NCBI RefSeq assembly: GCF_014898815.1
Contig: NW_026515509.1
Span: 682,001-746,000, forward strand
Reading direction: 5' to 3'
Source of the DNA: Panonychus citri
Taxonomy: Eukaryota; Arthropoda; Arachnida; Trombidiformes; Tetranychidae
DNA: 64,000 bases
Part shown: positions 59,206 to 64,000 of the stretch, in pieces
Position numbering within the stretch: the stretch's first letter is position 1
How the letters are laid out: every line of letters begins with the position of its first letter
Made by a program: the position numbers and the translations under genes
Notes under the pieces: generated by a model
What the model was told of the DNA's origin: nothing
Databases searched by the model: none
What the model saw: the letters and a program-made list of their open reading frames with translations, nothing else

Positions 59206-60287
59206 AACTTATACGGTACAAAGTTTTCTGTGTCTTTCTAATGTATATAATTTATTGTTTACCATCAATGTGATACAACAATTAAAATACTAATGAGTGA
59301 TTAAAGTTGTAATTTGCTTGGAATGATACAAAAGCAAAACAAAAGTAAAAATCAAGGTTTCATTTCATTCAGCTTGGTTTCACCTTTGCGATAACCTTTT
59401 GTCATGTAACATCAATTGTATCCTGTTTATTTGGGGTAGTGTGATGATGAACAGCAACAACAACAACAATGGGATAAAGTTGAATGAAAAAAAATACAAT
59501 CTAATCACTCCTACAGATCAACCTCCGCATCCTTTTGTTTCTTACAATTGAACTTGACTCAATTGACCGGAAACACTTACTCACTTTCTCATCATTTCCT
59601 TTTGTCTTGATTTTTTTTCCTTCATTTCTGTTTGTCTAGAGCTATGATTTTCTGGTTCCATGGTAAAGTTTCATGGATTTAAATTGAAAAGATAAACTTT
59701 TAAATTAAAGATTTGAAACTGATGCGGATAAATATTATGATGATGGTGATTCATTAAATTATCGTCATCAATATATAAACTACAATTTAAAGGGTCACAA
59801 TTGAAGTGAAAGGCGTTGGCACAAGGATGGATAATAATAGATTAATATTGATTACAGTTGATAAAGAGAAGGAGGATGAGGATGAAGATGATTATGATAA
59901 TAATGAGAGGAAAAAAATTCTCAATGAAAATTGTATCTACGTTGATGTAATAATAATATCAATCATTGAAAAGTTACTATCAAAAGTTAACAAAAAGCTC
60001 AATGGAATTGAAGTAAAGAGAGAGAGAGAGAAAAAAAATTTCTTCCAAAGAAATTGATTAACTGATTGTTATTATTATTATTTCACTTACGATAGCAATT
60101 CTATCACAGGTAAGCATTAGATGATTAGAGGATAAGCCGCCCTGTTATTTTGCATCAATGGTCAAACCAAAATCAATTTAAAGGGAGAGGAACTGACCAA
60201 TGGATAATCATTGAAGGGACAATGTAATTGAATACAAATGAACATTGGCAAGGAAAATAAATCGAAAAATTTTCAGAACTTTTCCAA

Positions 60288-60313
60288 TCTCTCTCTCTCT
60301 CTCTCTCTCTCTC
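60288..60313. repeat. (CT)n microsatellite
   Basis: Perfect CT run of about 26 bp. Confidence 0.93.
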
Positions 60314-63300
60314 ATTAATTTGGTAATTTGAACTTTTTTTCTTATTCATTCAATTACCTGAAGTTTAGCTGGACTTAAACGGTCTTACCTTTACTGTGGG
60401 AAGTTAAGATAAGATGATAATATTATGAAAGATTATGAAAAATTTGTCAAAATGTTCAAAGTTAAAGCTTGAAGCGATATATCATCATGATCAGCATCAT
60501 GATTGACTAATTGGTTTCAGTTTAGTTAATTGAGTACACAGTTTACCTTTAGCACCACCAGCATCATCTTCATCATGATCATAATTCATACCACCAATGA
60601 ATCTTGCCCCTTCGCTTCAATCATCCACCCACCATAGTTTTTTCATCCTCATCTTGGTACCAAAAAAAAGATATAAATAAATAATAATAATTCTTGTTAT
60701 TAGTTAATCATCATCATAATGATACAAATGCCTTTAAGGTAAAAATTCATTGATTGGTTACAATTTCAACCTTTTAGTTACACTTATTATGTTTTATTTA
60801 ATTTGGTTCACCAATCTAATCACAATTAGCTAACGAAATCAACCAATTCAAAATGGCCTTTTCAATTTATGATTGAAGCTCAAATTGTCGGTAAATTAAT
60901 TCAATTTAACTTTTTTTTAGCCATTGAACTTAGAATACATTATTCCGATGATCATTTAGCTTAATCAATGAGCCATTTGGTGATCAGGTTAATTGTCGGT
61001 GAAAAAAATTAAGTTAATATTAGTTAGGAATTGGTCATAATAATCATTGATTAGCCTTAATTTTCACACAAAATCAATCAAATTTGATCAATTGATTAGA
61101 CTTTAGATTATGATTTTCAAGGTGGAAACTTTTTATTCCCTTGGAAATGAATTAATATCCAAGGTTAGACTTTTAATTTTTCCAATTAGTTGATTAACTT
61201 AATGAAACATTTTATTATAAGCTTAAAAAACGATTAAAAGATTAGACCAACCGAATTAAGGATTAACAATTATTCTATCTTAAAGATGATATCGAATATT
61301 ATTTCATGGTAATTTCAAGAGATACACATTGATAATCAAGTTAACTAATTGCAACTTAATCGCAATCTTTTGATGGATCAAACTAATACACTAATCATGA
61401 TGATGATCATTAGAAAATAAATCAATCGCAATAGATGATACAAAGATGATGGTTAATGATTAAAGGGAAAAAAATTTGACCACAATTGATTGTAAAATGA
61501 TAACAATTGATTGTTTCCAACATAATTAAGACTTAAAAAATATTGTCAATCAACTGAAACTAATGTAACTAATTACCTAATCCAAGCCAAGAACAAGCTC
61601 AATAGACATTAAGGTAAACGGTAATTAATCAAGTTACGATAATTTATCGTTGAGTTAACATTCAAAATTCATTGCTAATGAACCGTTAATCCGTTAATCC
61701 GTAACCCTATGTAACAACAAAGCCAATAGATTAACTTAAAACCCAAAATATTGGCACAAAAATGAAAAGCTTCAACTGTTGCTGATCCATTGATATACTT
61801 AATCATTATTGTTGAAATCGTTGCACTTTTCATTTGCGGTTTTACAGCATCTTCATCTAACGATGACCGGAAGTAGAATGTTTATTTTTTAATCTAATGC
61901 AGGGAATTTATATAATCCATTAGGCCAGGAAATGATGAGTAACATCATTTCGAAATGTATTTTATTGCCTTGTCTCTTTTTCGCAGACAAAAAGTGGCCT
62001 TTGTTTGTGGCCTCAAGTTTTTCTGTTGCTTTAGTTGAGATGAAACGAGCAACGGGAGTACGGGAGGTCTCAATGGTCAGTCTGCCCATCAAGATGTGAG
62101 ACTTTTTTACTCTCTTCGTACTAAATCAATGCCCAAGGCTGTGTCGATTATGATGAAGGATTAATTGCATCTTGAGGATAAATGAGTGCGCCTTTTGGTG
62201 TTATCATCTAATCATCATCATATGTTAATCAATTTATCTGCCCCTTTAGCCGATATCTTTTGTTTTACTTTTCCAGGTCAATCCAATTTTCATGTCAGTT
62301 GAGTTGAGGTCATGAAGATGACCTGTCTTCACTTTGGTTTCTTGACACTTCTCCAAGCTAAATGTATTACACGTTTAATTATAATTGTCCTTTATTATCC
62401 TCTTAATTATTATCATAATGATTATCAAATTGATTTCAGATAATTATCACCAATTTAATATTTATCACTTTGATTATTATTCTGATTTCTGATCAGGTGA
62501 CGATGAGTTTCAAGTTGTAAAATGAATCCTGTTTAGTATGATAATTAAACTTTAATCATAATCAATTCTCATCAAATGCTAATCAGCAGACTAAATAAAA
62601 ATATAACCAATCAGTTAATTCAATTTGTTTAATCATGATAATAATTTAATTTTCTTATAGTTTATCATGAGTCTTACGGATGAAACCTGATGAGATGAGA
62701 AAACAGTTTCACCAAGTTGACCAGAAAAACTTTTCAGAATCAGAATCGTTTCTGATTCAATCATTTGTCATGATAATAACTCTTCTCTTCCCGCCTGATC
62801 ATAAGTTAATTACTGAATACCTTTAACTGATTATAATATGAATGATGACAAAATAAATAATATAAACATATTGAATCTTCAATTGATTATCATAATGAAA
62901 TTGTATCAAACAATCAACCACTGTCCTTACCTATCATCATGAATACATTTTCATATCAATTCATGTTTGTATTATTCATTGTCATGACAATAAAATGCAA
63001 ATGAAACTCAGAATTCAAGTCTTAACATTCATATGGATTCATGTTATATTATTATTATCATTTTCGGTACAGAGATTGATAAGAAGCCATGAATTTTTTT
63101 CATGGAAACCCACAAAGGTAAATAACAGTTACCTTTAGGTAATGATGATGATGATGAGTGAAAAAAATATATTGGAATTGTATTGTTAATCAAACTTAAA
63201 GATATAATGATGAATAAGGAAACGGAAACACAACTAACATTACGGAAGTAAAACTTTCCATTCAATTATCAACCTCATCTTCATCCGGTTGATCAACCAA

Positions 63301-64000
63301 GATTCTTGTATTAGGTGCTAATTGTATTAATTACCCCTGCAAAACCAATAGAATCAAACTAATTGTAATCAATTAATCATTTTGATTATTTAGCTTTTTG
63401 ATAATATTTTTAATGTTATTTGATATTTATCAAATTGTATCATCATCATTAGTATTATCAGCTGATGATTGATTGTGTTCATTGTTGTGCTTTTTAATTA
63501 GATTGTCCTGTTATCAGATTAATTTATCAAAGTTATTAATTCACTTTAATCAGGATAATATTTAAATTATATATTATCAGTAGCTTAATAATACTTCATT
63601 AACTTTAATCATAATTATCATTATAATAATAATCAACTTTGTTTTTTTTCCTAGTTTAGTTTTAACCATTTTTGTTAATCAATTTAATTAATCAAGAAAA
63701 TTTCATCGACCTGAAAAACATAATCATGATACTATTATGATTACAATTATGGTTAATATTATAAATACAAATTGGACAATCAGATTAACGGTAACAATAT
63801 ATTAACAATTATCTTAATTCTAGTTGGTATTTCAATCGTAACCTTAGAATGCAATTAACTTGATTGTCAAGAAAATTTGATTGTCATCTAAGTAATAATG
63901 ATAATCTGATGATAATGATGATGATGATGATGTTGATGATTAACAAACAACGATATTGAACAAAGATAATTAAGATTAATTAAGAGACAATTTCAATATA

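Larger units (their letters stand above)
41727..64000. other. Long non-coding stretch with dense short motifs
   Basis: I recognise no protein. Frames are mostly under 100 codons and driven by ATC/GAT repeats; the longest (57142-57576) has no recognisable domain. The stretch is not featureless. Between about 41 and 60.2 kb, TGACCA/TGGTCA and CAGGTAA recur far more often than base composition predicts, and there are several perfect inverted repeats and two G-quadruplex motifs. An intron or regulatory domain of a neighbouring developmental gene would fit. Confidence 0.5.

Overview
The window is AT-rich (about two thirds A+T by eye), almost gene-empty eukaryotic DNA. GA/CT and ATC/GAT microsatellites, short TATA/initiator promoters, AATAAA polyadenylation signals, a Ty3/gypsy-type LTR retroelement and a Tc1/mariner-type MITE all point to an animal, most likely an arthropod. 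A Ser/Gly/Ala-rich secreted repeat protein would fit a silk-producing arachnid such as a mite, but nothing here fixes the species.

Layout. (1) 1-10386: non-coding, microsatellite-rich. (2) 10387-25654: a long silk- or mucin-like gene. It has a TATA box, an initiator, a signal peptide, a 46-copy tandem repeat of about 312 bp (about 104 codons), a Cys-containing C-terminus and a poly(A) signal. (3) 25874-29191: a deleted LTR retroelement. It keeps gag, the C-terminal half of reverse transcriptase with RNase H, and the last residues of integrase, followed by an extra ORF with RING-like and TRAF-type zinc-finger cysteines. A broken extension of that ORF resembles ubiquitin. (4) 29604-35123: a second, shorter copy of the silk-like gene (15 repeats) in inverted, tail-to-tail orientation. 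(5) 35124-64000: non-coding. It holds one MITE (41442-41726), long palindromes, two G-quadruplex motifs and a visible excess of three short motifs (TGACCA, CAGGTAA, AAAAAGTTC). I recognised no protein-coding gene in this part.

The main structural feature is an inverted gene pair whose promoters, arrays and transcript ends are nearly identical, while the DNA beyond the transcript ends is clearly diverged. The retroelement sits in the spacer between the two 3' ends. Both arrays contain dozens of 1-2 nt indels, mostly homopolymer contractions, with very few substitutions. The many broken frames are therefore probably consensus errors rather than slow decay. I treat each array as one gene and not as the many short ORFs a gene finder would report.
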